Below, one piece after another: positions 1 to 7,842 of a DNA stretch of 18,286 nucleotides. The stretch lies in contig USRX01000015.1 in the NCBI GenBank assembly GCA_900557275.1, positions 1 through 18,286 on the forward strand, written 5' to 3'. The DNA is from an uncultured Roseburia sp. Lineage in GTDB: Bacteria; Bacillota_A; Clostridia; Lachnospirales; Lachnospiraceae. The notes under the pieces are model-generated. The model made no database searches, was not told where the DNA came from, and was given only the letters and a program-made list of their open reading frames with translations. A program made the translations under genes and the position numbers. Numbering within the stretch: position 1 is the stretch's first letter; each line of letters opens with the position of its first letter.

Positions 1-3000
1 TCCTCTGTCTGAGCTTTGCTCATACCTTTCTTGATACCATGGTTGATACATGGAGCGTAAGCAATGATCAGAGACGGTCCCGGATATGCCTCAGCCTCAG
101 CGATTGCTTTTACGCACTGGTTATAATCAGCACCCATAGCAACCTGAGCAACATATACATAACCGTAACTCATTGCGATACTTGCAAGATCTTTCTTCTT
201 GGTCTCTTTACCAGCTGCTGCAAACTGTGCAGTTGCACCTACCGGTGTAGATTTGGAAGACTGTCCACCTGTATTGGAGTAAACCTCAGTATCGAATACC
301 ATGACATTGATATCCTGTCCGCTTGCAAGTACATGGTCAACGCCGCCGAATCCGATATCATAAGCCCAACCATCTCCACCGAAGATCCACTGGGATTTCT
401 TAGCAAGGAACTGTTTGTCTTTCAGAATTTCCTGTGCATTCTCGCATCCACAAGCTTCCAGAGCTGCAACCAGCTTGTCTGTAGCAGGTCCGTTCTCAAC
501 ACCGTTTCCGAAAGTATCCAGCCATTCCTGACCAGCTGCTTTTACATCAGCATTTTTGCCATTTGCTACAACATTTTCAACTTTCTCTTTCAATGCTCCA
601 CGGATTGCATTGTTTGCAAGAAGCATACCATAACCAAACTCTGCTGCATCCTCGAACAGGGAGTTTGACCATGCCGGTCCTTTTCCTTCCGGTGTTACAG
701 TGTAAGGTGTAGATGGTGAGGAGTTACCCCAGATAGAGGAGCATCCTGTTGCATTTGCAATATACATTCTGTCACCAAAGAGCTGTGTGATCAGTTTTGC
801 ATACGGAGTCTCGCCACATCCAGCACAAGCGCCTGAGAACTCAAGCAGCGGCTGTTTGAACTGAGAACCTTTTACCGTATTCATCTTGAATTTCTCGATG
901 ACATCTGCTTTTTCCGGTAATGTTACTGCATAATCGAAGTATTTCTGCTGATCTGCATTCTCTTCGAAGTTCTTCATTGTGATTGCTTTGTCTTTTGCAA
1001 GGCAGACATTTACGCAGGAACCACATCCCGTACAGTCATAAGCAGATACAACGATTGCAAATTTCTTGTCTGTTCCGCGAAGATCCATTGTCTGCATTCC
1101 TTCCGGAGCTGCAGCTACTTCAGCCTCGGTCATGGCAACCGGACGGATAACTGCATGCGGGCAGACATAAGAGCATACGTTACATCCAAGACATTTTGTT
1201 GCATCCCATACCGGAACGTCTACTGCGATACCACGTTTCTCGTATGCAGCAGAACCAGATGGTGTAGAACCGTCTTCGTAAGTTTTTACAACAGATACCG
1301 GTACGGTATTTCCTTCCTGTGCGTTTACTTTCTTCTGGATGTTGTTTACGAAATCTACAACGTCCTGACGGCTTCCTGTTGCCAGTGCGCCTTCCATATT
1401 TGTATCTTCTGCGGTCTTCCAGCTTTCCGGTACATCAATCTTAACGATTGCGTTTGCACCTGCATCGATTGCATCGTAGTTCATCTGTACGATCTTATCG
1501 CCTTTTCTTCCGTAAGTAGCTTTTGCAGCTGCTTTCATCAGTTCATTTGCTTTGTCAGACGGAATGATCTCAGCCAGTTTGAAGAATGCAGACTGCAGTA
1601 CGGTATTGATACGTCCGCCAAGTCCGATCTCTTTACCGATCTTGATACCATCGATTGTGTAGAACTGAATGTTGTTTTCAGCGATATAACGTTTTGCCTG
1701 TCCCGGAAGATGCTCTTCCAGACCTGCCATATCCCATGAGCAGTTCAGAAGGAATGTACCACCTGGTACCAGATCCTGAACCATGTTGTATTTTTTTACG
1801 TATGCCGGGCAATGACATGCAACAAAGTTTGCTTTGTTGATCAGGTATGTGGAACGAATCGGGGATTTACCGAAACGTAAGTGGGAAATTGTAACACCAC
1901 CTGATTTTTTAGAGTCATAGTCAAAATATGCCTGTGCATACATGTCTGTGTTGTCACCAATGATCTTGATGGAGTTTTTATTAGCACCTACCGTACCATC
2001 TGCACCAAGTCCCCAGAACTTGCAGCTGATCGTACCTTCCGGAGTTGTAACCGGATGCTCTTTAACTTCGAGTGAAAGATTTGTAACATCATCAATGATA
2101 CCGATTGTGAATCTCGGTTTTTCTGTATTGTTGTATACAGCGATGATCTGACCTGGTGTAGTATCTTTAGAACCAAGACCATAACGTCCGGAGAAGATCT
2201 CAACCTGATCAAATTTTGTACCTTTTAATGCTGCAACTACGTCAAGGTACAGCGGCTCGCCAAGAGAACCTGGCTCTTTTGTTCTGTCAAGTACAGAAAT
2301 TTTCTTAACAGTATCCGGTATTGCATCGATCAGTGCAGATGCGCAGAACGGTCTGTACAGACGAACTTTTACAAGACCTACTTTCTGTCCTTTTGCTGTC
2401 AGATAATCAATTGTCTCATCGATTGTCTCACATACAGAACCCATTGCGATGATGATATGCTCAGCATCAGCAGCTCCGTAGTAGTTGAACAGTTTGTAAT
2501 CTGTTCCGATCTTGGCATTTACTTTATCCATGTAATCCTGAACGATTGCCGGCATAGCGTCGTATGTGCCGTTGCAGGACTCTCTTGTCTGGAAGAACAG
2601 ATCCGGGTTCTGAGCTGATCCCATCTCACGCGGATGTGTCGGGTTCAGGCAGTTGTCACGGTATGCTCTGATGGCATCCTGATCTACCATGTCTTTCAGA
2701 TCTTCGTAATCCCATGTCTCGATCTTCTGGATCTCATGAGAAGTACGGAATCCGTCGAAGAAGTTGATGAACGGAAGTCTTCCTTTGATTGCGGAGCAAT
2801 GTGCAACCGGAGTCAGATCCATAACTTCCTGTACGGATGATTCGCAAAGCATTGCACATCCGGTCTGACGACATGCATATACGTCAGAATGATCGCCAAA
2901 AATATTCAGCGCATGAGTAGCTACACAACGTGCAGATACGTTAAATACGCCCGGAAGTCCTTCTCCGGCTACTTTATAAAGATTCGGGATCATCAGTAAC

Positions 3001-3269
3001 AGACCCTGAGAAGCGGTATAAGTTGTTGTCAGTGCTCCTGCTGCAAGAGAACCGTGTACAGTACCTGCTGCACCAGCCTCAGACTGCATCTCTGTAATCT
3101 TTACTGTCTGTCCAAAAATGTTTTTTCTTCCCTGTGTTGCCCACTCATCTGTAGCTTCAGCCATAACAGATGATGGTGTGATCGGGTAGATTGCAGCAAC
3201 ATCTGTGTATGCATAAGAAGCATGTGCTGCTGCATGGTTACCATCCATGGTTTTCATAGAACGTTTCAT
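1..3269 (-). CDS. nifJ: Pyruvate:ferredoxin (flavodoxin) oxidoreductase, C-terminus cut by the window edge
   Basis: This enzyme oxidatively decarboxylates pyruvate to acetyl-CoA and CO2 and reduces ferredoxin; it is the central pyruvate-using enzyme of fermenting anaerobes and acts in the cytoplasm. The frame is open from the ATG at 3269 to the left edge, about 1089 codons; the family is usually near 1170-1190 residues, so roughly 90 are missing. Visible elements, in order: the YPITPSS pyruvate-domain motif near residue 30; a ferredoxin-type domain with two CxxCxxCxxxC clusters (C693/C696/C699/C703, followed by Pro, and C746/C749/C752/C756); the CAGCGE motif (C815, C818) of the TPP-domain cluster; GDGWAYDIGFGG near 963 and SNTGGQ near 1000 for Mg-TPP binding; and a late cysteine (C1074), the expected fourth ligand of the proximal cluster. 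The start at 3269 is preceded by AGGAGGG at good spacing; an in-frame ATG at 3257 lacks this. Single-chain type; appears monocistronic at its 5' end. Confidence 0.97.
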   Translation of the reverse strand, partial: MKRSMKTMDGNHAAAHASYAYTDVAAIYPITPSSVMAEATDEWATQGRKNIFGQTVKITEMQSEAGAAGTVHGSLAAGALTTTYTASQGLLLMIPNLYKVAGEGLPGVFNVSARCVATHALNIFGDHSDVYACRQTGCAMLCESSVQEVMDLTPVAHCSAIKGRLPFINFFDGFRTSHEIQKIETWDYEDLKDMVDQDAIRAYRDNCLNPTHPREMGSAQNPDLFFQTRESCNGTYDAMPAIVQDYMDKVNAKIGTDYKLFNYYGAADAEHIIIAMGSVCETIDETIDYLTAKGQKVGLVKVRLYRPFCASALIDAIPDTVKKISVLDRTKEPGSLGEPLYLDVVAALKGTKFDQVEIFSGRYGLGSKDTTPGQIIAVYNNTEKPRFTIGIIDDVTNLSLEVKEHPVTTPEGTISCKFWGLGADGTVGANKNSIKIIGDNTDMYAQAYFDYDSKKSGGVTISHLRFGKSPIRSTYLINKANFVACHCPAYVKKYNMVQDLVPGGTFLLNCSWDMAGLEEHLPGQAKRYIAENNIQFYTIDGIKIGKEIGLGGRINTVLQSAFFKLAEIIPSDKANELMKAAAKATYGRKGDKIVQMNYDAIDAGANAIVKIDVPESWKTAEDTNMEGALATGSRQDVVDFVNNIQKKVNAQEGNTVPVSVVKTYEDGSTPSGSAAYEKRGIAVDVPVWDATKCLGCNVCSYVCPHAVIRPVAMTEAEVAAAPEGMQTMDLRGTDKKFAIVVSAYDCTGCGSCVNVCLAKDKAITMKNFEENADQQKYFDYAVTLPEKADVIEKFKMNTVKGSQFKQPLLEFSGACAGCGETPYAKLITQLFGDRMYIANATGCSSIWGNSSPSTPYTVTPEGKGPAWSNSLFEDAAEFGYGMLLANNAIRGALKEKVENVVANGKNADVKAAGQEWLDTFGNGVENGPATDKLVAALEACGCENAQEILKDKQFLAKKSQWIFGGDGWAYDIGFGGVDHVLASGQDINVMVFDTEVYSNTGGQSSKSTPVGATAQFAAAGKETKKKDLASIAMSYGYVYVAQVAMGADYNQCVKAIAEAEAYPGPSLIIAYAPCINHGIKKGMSKAQTE

Positions 3270-3300
3270 ACAAAAGTCCCTCCTGTTTGTTTACTCGTGT

Positions 3301-3319
3301 TGACCCTTTTTACGGGTCA
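3301..3319. repeat. Short inverted repeat in the nifJ leader
   Basis: TGACCC (3301-3306) and GGGTCA (3314-3319) form a perfect 6-bp dyad with a 7-nt centre, inside the presumed untranslated leader of nifJ, about 17 bp before its Shine-Dalgarno sequence. It could be a small RNA hairpin or a second protein-binding site next to the Rex-like box. No regulator is recognised from the sequence. Confidence 0.35.
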
Positions 3320-3326
3320 GAATAGG

Positions 3327-3344
3327 TTGTCAAATTCTTAACAG
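3327..3344. promoter_or_regulatory. Candidate Rex (NADH/NAD+-sensing repressor) operator for nifJ
   Basis: The 18-mer TTGTCAAATTCTTAACAG matches the clostridial Rex consensus TTGTTAANNNNTTAACAA at 12 of 14 specified positions: one mismatch in each half-site, and the 4-bp centre kept. It lies between the candidate nifJ promoters and the start codon, where a bound repressor would block initiation or elongation. Rex control of fermentation and reductive metabolism genes is known in clostridia; its action here is inference from the site alone, since no rex gene is in the window. Confidence 0.55.
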
Positions 3345-3356
3345 TTCCTACTCCCT

Positions 3357-3384
3357 ATCATACTACTCCAGTGTGAAAAAGCAA
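3357..3384 (-). promoter_or_regulatory. Candidate proximal promoter of nifJ
   Basis: On the minus strand TTGCTT (3379-3384) and TATGAT (3357-3362) are separated by 16 bp. Transcription would begin near 3350, which places the Rex-like box immediately downstream of +1. The -10 is good and the -35 weak, so this is an alternative to the more distal promoter. Confidence 0.4.
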
Positions 3385-3388
3385 CGAC

Positions 3389-3417
3389 ATTATAACACAA
3401 TTTTGCACTTTTTTGAA
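3389..3417 (-). promoter_or_regulatory. Candidate distal promoter of nifJ
   Basis: A perfect TATAAT lies at 3389-3394 on the minus strand, with TTCAAA (4 of 6 matches to TTGACA) at 3412-3417 and a 17-bp spacer. It would give a leader of about 110 nt containing the Rex-like box and the TGACCC/GGGTCA dyad. Confidence 0.5.
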
Positions 3418-3692
3418 TACACCTTTCCTGTAAAAATACGGTTTATTTCAGATTTTTTTCAGAAACCCAGGGTTTTCTAAAAACTTTTCAAAAAAACGCT
3501 TTTCTGTCTTTTCTTTTTCTCCGTCATAAACGGTCACTTTTTCAAAATTGGTCCTACAAAATTTGATATTTTTTTAACTGTTTCAGGAGTTTTCAACGAT
3601 AGTCATTGCTAATATAAAACCCTGTTACCCACGCTTTTCATACCTGAATCAGTCTTTTCCCTTCCCGAAATCGTCTTTTCCGAATTTTCCCC

Positions 3693-3720
3693 TTGAAAAT
3701 TTATTATTATAAGGTAAAAT
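3693..3720 (+). promoter_or_regulatory. Candidate promoter of the ABC-F gene
   Basis: TTGAAA (3693-3698) and TAAAAT (3715-3720) are separated by 16 bp on the plus strand. Transcription would start near 3727 and give a leader of about 98 nt before the ATG at 3825. Confidence 0.5.
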
Positions 3721-3748
3721 AAGTTAGGTTATACCTGTATTCGGATCA

Positions 3749-3802
3749 ATGAATGCAGGCAGCCGATATCAAATAGAATTTCAAACAATCATCGTATATT
3801 AA
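3749..3802 (+). other. Possible 17-codon upstream ORF in the ABC-F leader
   Basis: ATG at 3749 opens a frame of 17 codons (reads MNAGSRYQIEFQTIIVY) ending in TAA at 3800-3802, a few bases before the AAGGAAAGG ribosome binding site of the ABC-F gene. Leader peptides control several ABC-F antibiotic-resistance genes by attenuation. However, this uORF has no good Shine-Dalgarno sequence and no clear terminator hairpin follows it, so it may be chance. Confidence 0.2.
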
Positions 3803-3824
3803 TTAAGGAAAGGATTTTACTTTT

Positions 3825-5465
3825 ATGATCAGTGCAAACAACATTACACTGCGTCTCGGTAAAAAAGCTTTATTCGAAGACGTAAATATCAAATTTACCG
3901 AGGGCAACTGCTATGGTCTGATCGGTGCAAACGGTGCCGGAAAATCTACATTTTTAAAGATTCTGACCGGGCAGCTGGAACCGACCAACGGAGATGTCTC
4001 CATTACCCCTGGTCAGCGTCTCTCCTTCTTACAGCAGGATCACTTCAAATATGACGCATTTACCGTTCTGGATACAGTTATCATGGGCAACAAACGCCTG
4101 TATGACATTATGAAAGAGAAAGATGCCATCTACATGAAAGAGGATTTCACCGATGCAGACGGTATCCGTGCCAGCGAACTGGAAGCAGAATTTGCCGACA
4201 TGGACGGATGGAATGCAGAATCCGATGCCGCTACCCTGTTAAACGGACTTGGTGTAGAGACAGATCTGCACTACAGCATGATGGCTGACCTGACCGGTCC
4301 GCAGAAAGTCAAAGTACTTCTGGCACAGGCACTGTTCGGAAACCCGGACATCCTTCTTCTGGATGAGCCGACCAACAACCTGGATCTGGACGCGATCGCA
4401 TGGCTGGAAGAATTCTTGATCAACTTTGACAATACTGTCATCGTAGTATCCCACGACCGTTATTTCCTGAATAAAGTATGTACCCACATCGCTGATATTG
4501 ATTATGCAAAGATTCAGTTATATGCCGGAAACTATGACTTCTGGTACGAGTCCAGTCAGCTGATGATCAAGCAGATGAAGGAAGCCAACAAAAAGAAAGA
4601 AGAGAAAATCAAAGAGTTACAGGAATTCATCTCCCGTTTCTCCGCAAATGCTTCCAAATCAAAACAGGCTACATCAAGAAAGAAAGCGCTGGAGAAAATT
4701 CAGCTGGACGAGATCAAACCCTCCAGCAGAAAATATCCCTACATCGACTTTCGCCCGGAGCGTGAAATCGGAAATGAAGTCCTTTCTGTTGAAAATCTCT
4801 CAAAGACAATCGACGGAGTAAAAGTGCTGGACAACATTTCTTTCATTATCGGAAGAGAAGACAAGGTTGCTTTCGTAGGTGGTAATGAACAGGCAAAAAC
4901 CGTACTGTTCAAAATTCTGACCGGCGAAATGGAACCGGATGAGGGAAGCTACAAATGGGGCGTAACTACAAGCCAGTCCTATTTTCCGAAAGACAATACC
5001 GAAATCTTCGATACAGACATGATCATCGTAGACTGGCTGACCCAGTTCTCCGAGATTAAAGATGCCACTTATGTCCGTGGATTTCTTGGAAGAATGCTTT
5101 TCCCGGGCGAGGATGGTGTAAAAAAAATGCGCGTACTCTCCGGTGGTGAAAAAGTCCGTGTACTCTTCTCCCGTATGATGATTGAAGCATCTAACGTACT
5201 GATTCTGGACGAGCCGACCGATCATCTGGATATGGAATCTATTACCGCACTGAACAATGGTCTGATCAAATTCCCGGGTGTCATCCTTTTTGCATCCCGT
5301 GACCATCAGATCGTACAGACGACAGCAAACCGTATCATGGAAATCCTTCCAAACGGTTCCCTGATTGATAAGATCACAACTTACGACGAATATCTGGAAA
5401 GTGATGAAATGGCAAGAAAACGTCAGGTATACACCACTTCCGCAGATGAATCTGAAGACAACTAA
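3825..5465 (+). CDS. ABC-F family ATPase, YbiT/YkpA type
   Basis: This soluble protein has two ATP-binding cassettes and no membrane domain; ABC-F proteins bind the ribosomal E site and modulate translation. Length is 546 aa. NBD1: Walker A GANGAGKST (34-42), signature LTGPQ (156-160) in place of the usual LSGGQ, Walker B ILLLDE (176-181) and switch SHD (H210). A lysine/glutamate-rich linker at about 245-295 is the P-site tRNA-interaction motif position. NBD2: Walker A GGNEQAKT (352-359), lacking the usual GxGK[ST], signature LSGGE (438-442), Walker B VLILDE (458-463) and SRD where SHD is normal (R492). The oddities all belong to one composite ATP site. The ATG follows AAGGAAAGG. The gene stands alone, divergent from nifJ. 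The YbiT/YkpA subgroup is inferred from NBD2 features such as DEPTDHLD followed by MESI. A role in antibiotic resistance cannot be told from sequence. Confidence 0.92.
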   Translation: MISANNITLRLGKKALFEDVNIKFTEGNCYGLIGANGAGKSTFLKILTGQLEPTNGDVSITPGQRLSFLQQDHFKYDAFTVLDTVIMGNKRLYDIMKEKDAIYMKEDFTDADGIRASELEAEFADMDGWNAESDAATLLNGLGVETDLHYSMMADLTGPQKVKVLLAQALFGNPDILLLDEPTNNLDLDAIAWLEEFLINFDNTVIVVSHDRYFLNKVCTHIADIDYAKIQLYAGNYDFWYESSQLMIKQMKEANKKKEEKIKELQEFISRFSANASKSKQATSRKKALEKIQLDEIKPSSRKYPYIDFRPEREIGNEVLSVENLSKTIDGVKVLDNISFIIGREDKVAFVGGNEQAKTVLFKILTGEMEPDEGSYKWGVTTSQSYFPKDNTEIFDTDMIIVDWLTQFSEIKDATYVRGFLGRMLFPGEDGVKKMRVLSGGEKVRVLFSRMMIEASNVLILDEPTDHLDMESITALNNGLIKFPGVILFASRDHQIVQTTANRIMEILPNGSLIDKITTYDEYLESDEMARKRQVYTTSADESEDN

Positions 5466-5488
5466 ACGTTTTTTAATATGCAAAATAA

Positions 5489-5525
5489 CAGACAGCGTAA
5501 AGCGGACTTCGCCTTACGCTGTCTG
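5489..5525 (+). terminator. Strong hairpin downstream of the ABC-F gene
   Basis: CAGACAGCGTAA (5489-5500) pairs perfectly with TTACGCTGTCTG (5514-5525), and the stem extends inward with GCG/CGC after one mismatch. It starts 24 bp after the stop codon. No T-tract follows on either strand, so it may be a non-canonical terminator or an mRNA 3'-end stabiliser rather than a classical intrinsic terminator. Confidence 0.6.
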
Positions 5526-5598
5526 ATTATAAACAGATCTGGCAGTCTATATTGTATAGGAAAGATTCTAATACATCCTGCCATGAAGGAGGCTTTTT

Positions 5599-6438
5599 AT
5601 GGAACAACTGAACAACCAAAATAATTCCAGCCAATTACACACAGCTTCTGACACTGCCAAACACTGCCGGATTGCTGTGATTACTGGTGCCTCCAGTGGA
5701 CTTGGACAGGAATACTGCCGCTATCTGGATCAGAAGGAACAGTTGGAAGAACTCTGGATCATCGCAAGACGACAGGAACGACTGGTGGAACTGGCTGATA
5801 CATTATCCACGCACTGCCGTATCTTTGCGCTGGATCTGTCCCTGGAGACATCCTTCACAGAACTGGAACGGCAACTCGCTGCGCACGCACCAGATATCCG
5901 GTTTCTGATCAATGCCGCCGGTTTTGGCAAACAGGGAAATTACGCAGACATCCCACGCCGGGAACAGGACACCATGGTTCTGTTAAACTGTAAGGCCATG
6001 ATGGATGTCACTCTTATTTGTCTGCCTTATATGCAGCGTGGCGCACGCATCCTGCAGATCTCTTCTGTAGCTTCTTTTCAGCCGATGCAGCAGTTAAATG
6101 TATATGCCGCTTCCAAAGCGTTTGTCAGCAGTTATTCCCGCGCCCTGCGTTGGGAACTGTTTCCACGACATATCAATCTGACCTGTGTATGTCCTTACTG
6201 GATCAGGGATACGGAATTTATCGCCACCACCCAGACCGGCACCAGCCGTCCCACAGCGGTGCATCACTTTCCACTGTCTACCACATCCAGCCGCGTGGTA
6301 AAACAGTCCATGCTCCACAACCGGATGTGGCTGCCATTCTCCTGTCCGGGCATCTTTGCTCCGATCTTCCGGATATGGTCAAAATTTGCCCCCCATGAGC
6401 TGGCAATGCTGGTATGGGAAGGATTACGCAGAATTTAG
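5599..6438 (+). CDS. Short-chain dehydrogenase/reductase (SDR) family oxidoreductase
   Basis: This is a classical-type SDR, an NAD(P)(H)-dependent oxidoreductase with a Rossmann fold; the substrate cannot be read from sequence. Visible motifs in 279 aa: cofactor loop TGASSGLG (29-36), NAAG (105-108, the usual NNAG), tetrad Asn at N130, catalytic Ser around S155/S156, and YAASK (Y169, K173). All four catalytic residues are therefore present. After the active site, where most SDRs have a PG motif, the protein reads CPYWIRDTEF. An arginine follows the second strand (IIARRQERL), which fits a preference for NADP but does not prove it. About 22 polar residues precede the first strand. The start is set by AAGGAGG at 5586-5592, six bases from the ATG. 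It sits alone between the ABC-F gene and the convergent telA, with a hairpin on each side. Confidence 0.9.
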   Translation: MEQLNNQNNSSQLHTASDTAKHCRIAVITGASSGLGQEYCRYLDQKEQLEELWIIARRQERLVELADTLSTHCRIFALDLSLETSFTELERQLAAHAPDIRFLINAAGFGKQGNYADIPRREQDTMVLLNCKAMMDVTLICLPYMQRGARILQISSVASFQPMQQLNVYAASKAFVSSYSRALRWELFPRHINLTCVCPYWIRDTEFIATTQTGTSRPTAVHHFPLSTTSSRVVKQSMLHNRMWLPFSCPGIFAPIFRIWSKFAPHELAMLVWEGLRRI

Positions 6439-6546
6439 ATTTTTTAACTTTTAAACTTGTCAATAAAAGAACGGTAATTTTATGGACGTATGATTTCTAA
6501 CCATAAGCACTTATAACATCTATATAGATAACCTGTTTTTATAATT

Positions 6547-6600
6547 GTAAAGGCACGATTTTTAACCATAATACATTTATGATAAAAACCGTGCCTTTAC
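6547..6600. terminator. Long inverted repeat between convergent SDR and telA genes
   Basis: GTAAAGGCACG (6547-6557) pairs with CGTGCCTTTAC (6590-6600). After one mismatch, which is a G-U pair in the minus-strand RNA, TTTTTA pairs with TAAAAA, giving about 17 bp of stem. It stands between two converging genes and probably ends transcription from one or both sides. A typical U-tract is missing right after either arm, although internal T/A runs are present. The rest of the 6439-6660 gap is AT-rich with no ORF. Confidence 0.6.
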
Positions 6601-6660
6601 TTATATATACTTTTTGTATACTTCGCTATTGATATATCATCTTTTTATATACGCTCTGTC

Positions 6661-7812
6661 TTATTTTTGAATCTGAAGCAATTTCTCCTTCAGCTCATTT
6701 TCCAGTCTCTGAATCTCTACTTCTGCATCCTGACGTTTCTGGCGCCCATCTTTCTGGATCTGCATTACTTCATCCAGTGTGGAGATCAGCGTCTCATTGG
6801 TATTCTTTAATGTCTCAAGCTCTACAATGCCGCGCTCGGATTCTTTCGCTGTCTCGATGGACGCCGTCTTGAGCGTTGCAGCATTTTTCTTTAACAGCTC
6901 ATTGGTCATATCAGAAACCTCTCGCTGCGCTTTTGCCGCCTGTGTGGAGTGTGCAATGCCAAGAGCAAGCACCATCTGGCTCTTCCACAGCGGAATCGTA
7001 TTTACAATGGTAGACTGGATCTTTTCTGCCATCATTGTATCGTTGTTCTGAACCAGCCGGATCTGCGGCGCTGTCTGAATGGAAATCGTCCGTGTCAGCT
7101 CCAGATCATACAGTTTTTTCTCGAATCTGGTACATTTGTCTTCCAGATCTCTGGCTGCCTGTGCATCCTCCGGCAGACCGGAAGCCTGTGCTTTCTGGAT
7201 TAGCTGCTGCAGTTCTCCATCCCTCACTTCCTGCAGTTTCTCTTTACCTGCAAGAATATACATGGACAATTCTTTGAAGTATGTAAGGTTGGTGTCATAC
7301 ATCTTGTCCAGCATAGCAATATCTTTCAGAAGCTGTACCTGATGTCCTTCCAGAACATCACAGATCTTATTGACATTGACTTCTGCCTTGTCATATTTCG
7401 CTTTCATAGCTGTCACACGATTGGAAGAACGTTTGAACAGGCCTTTGATACCTTTCTCCTCTTCCTCCACATCAAAGCTTTTCAGCTCTACCACTACACT
7501 GCTGAGAAGATCTCCCACTTCCCCCATATCCTTTGTACGGACATTCTTAAGCGCAGACTCGGAAAAATCTGCCATTTTTTTCTGTGTTCCAGCTCCGTAC
7601 TGCAAGATCATCTGGGAATTGTTCAGATCGATCTGGGAAGCAAACTGTGCCACCTGCTGTCTCTCCTGCGGACTCAGTTCTCCTTCTCCCGCAAAACTTT
7701 TCTGAATCTCTTCTTTTGTCTGCGGCTGTGCAGTAGCTGCCATCGTACTTCCAAAAGGATCCAGTGTCAGTGTCGGCGCCGGTGTCTGTTCAAATTCTCT
7801 TTCTTCACTCAT
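6661..7812 (-). CDS. telA: TelA/YaaN family protein (toxic anion resistance family)
   Basis: The protein belongs to the TelA family (Pfam PF05816), named for a plasmid tellurite-resistance determinant; chromosomal homologues such as Bacillus YaaN have no firmly defined biochemical role and are linked to cell-envelope or toxic-agent tolerance. It is 383 aa, the usual length. It is predicted to be almost entirely helical and soluble, with coiled-coil stretches, especially the Glu/Lys/Gln-rich C-terminal tail from about residue 320. Characteristic family segments include the TISIQTAPQIRLVQNND region (about 245-260) and IPLWKSQMVLALG (about 275-290). The N-terminal ~45 residues are Pro/Gln-rich and probably disordered. 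The start ATG at 7812 follows GGAGG (7820-7824). It lies 30 bp after xpaC, so the two are almost certainly one operon; the xpaC-telA pairing is conserved in Firmicutes. Confidence 0.92.
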   Translation of the reverse strand: MSEEREFEQTPAPTLTLDPFGSTMAATAQPQTKEEIQKSFAGEGELSPQERQQVAQFASQIDLNNSQMILQYGAGTQKKMADFSESALKNVRTKDMGEVGDLLSSVVVELKSFDVEEEEKGIKGLFKRSSNRVTAMKAKYDKAEVNVNKICDVLEGHQVQLLKDIAMLDKMYDTNLTYFKELSMYILAGKEKLQEVRDGELQQLIQKAQASGLPEDAQAARDLEDKCTRFEKKLYDLELTRTISIQTAPQIRLVQNNDTMMAEKIQSTIVNTIPLWKSQMVLALGIAHSTQAAKAQREVSDMTNELLKKNAATLKTASIETAKESERGIVELETLKNTNETLISTLDEVMQIQKDGRQKRQDAEVEIQRLENELKEKLLQIQK

Positions 7813-7842
7813 TGTAAAACCTCCTGCTTAGTTTTCATTTTA

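Larger units (their letters stand above)
3270..3824. other. Divergent intergenic region between nifJ and the ABC-F gene
   Basis: This 555-bp stretch holds no supported gene. The nifJ side (3270-3420) carries promoters, a Rex-like operator and a small dyad. The middle (about 3420-3690) is AT-rich and T-rich on the plus strand, with no ORF or clear structure; two short similar tracts, CAGTCTTTTCCC and TCGTCTTTTCC, occur near 3650-3680. The right side (3693-3824) carries the ABC-F promoter and leader. Confidence 0.7.

Noticed and set aside
39..1739. Plus-strand ORFs antisense to nifJ (39-668, 1155-1739 and smaller)
   Set aside because: The minus strand here codes for well-conserved nifJ with cluster motifs at the right places; the antisense frames are Cys/Ser-rich with no motif or ribosome site.
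3825..5465. Calling the ABC-F protein an antibiotic-resistance factor
   Set aside because: It groups by motifs with the YbiT/YkpA type, not the known resistance subfamilies, and nothing in the context indicates a drug resistance role.
4800..5483. 227-codon minus-strand ORF inside the ABC-F gene
   Set aside because: It is a shadow of the ABC-F frame; the product has no recognisable features and the plus strand carries conserved motifs.
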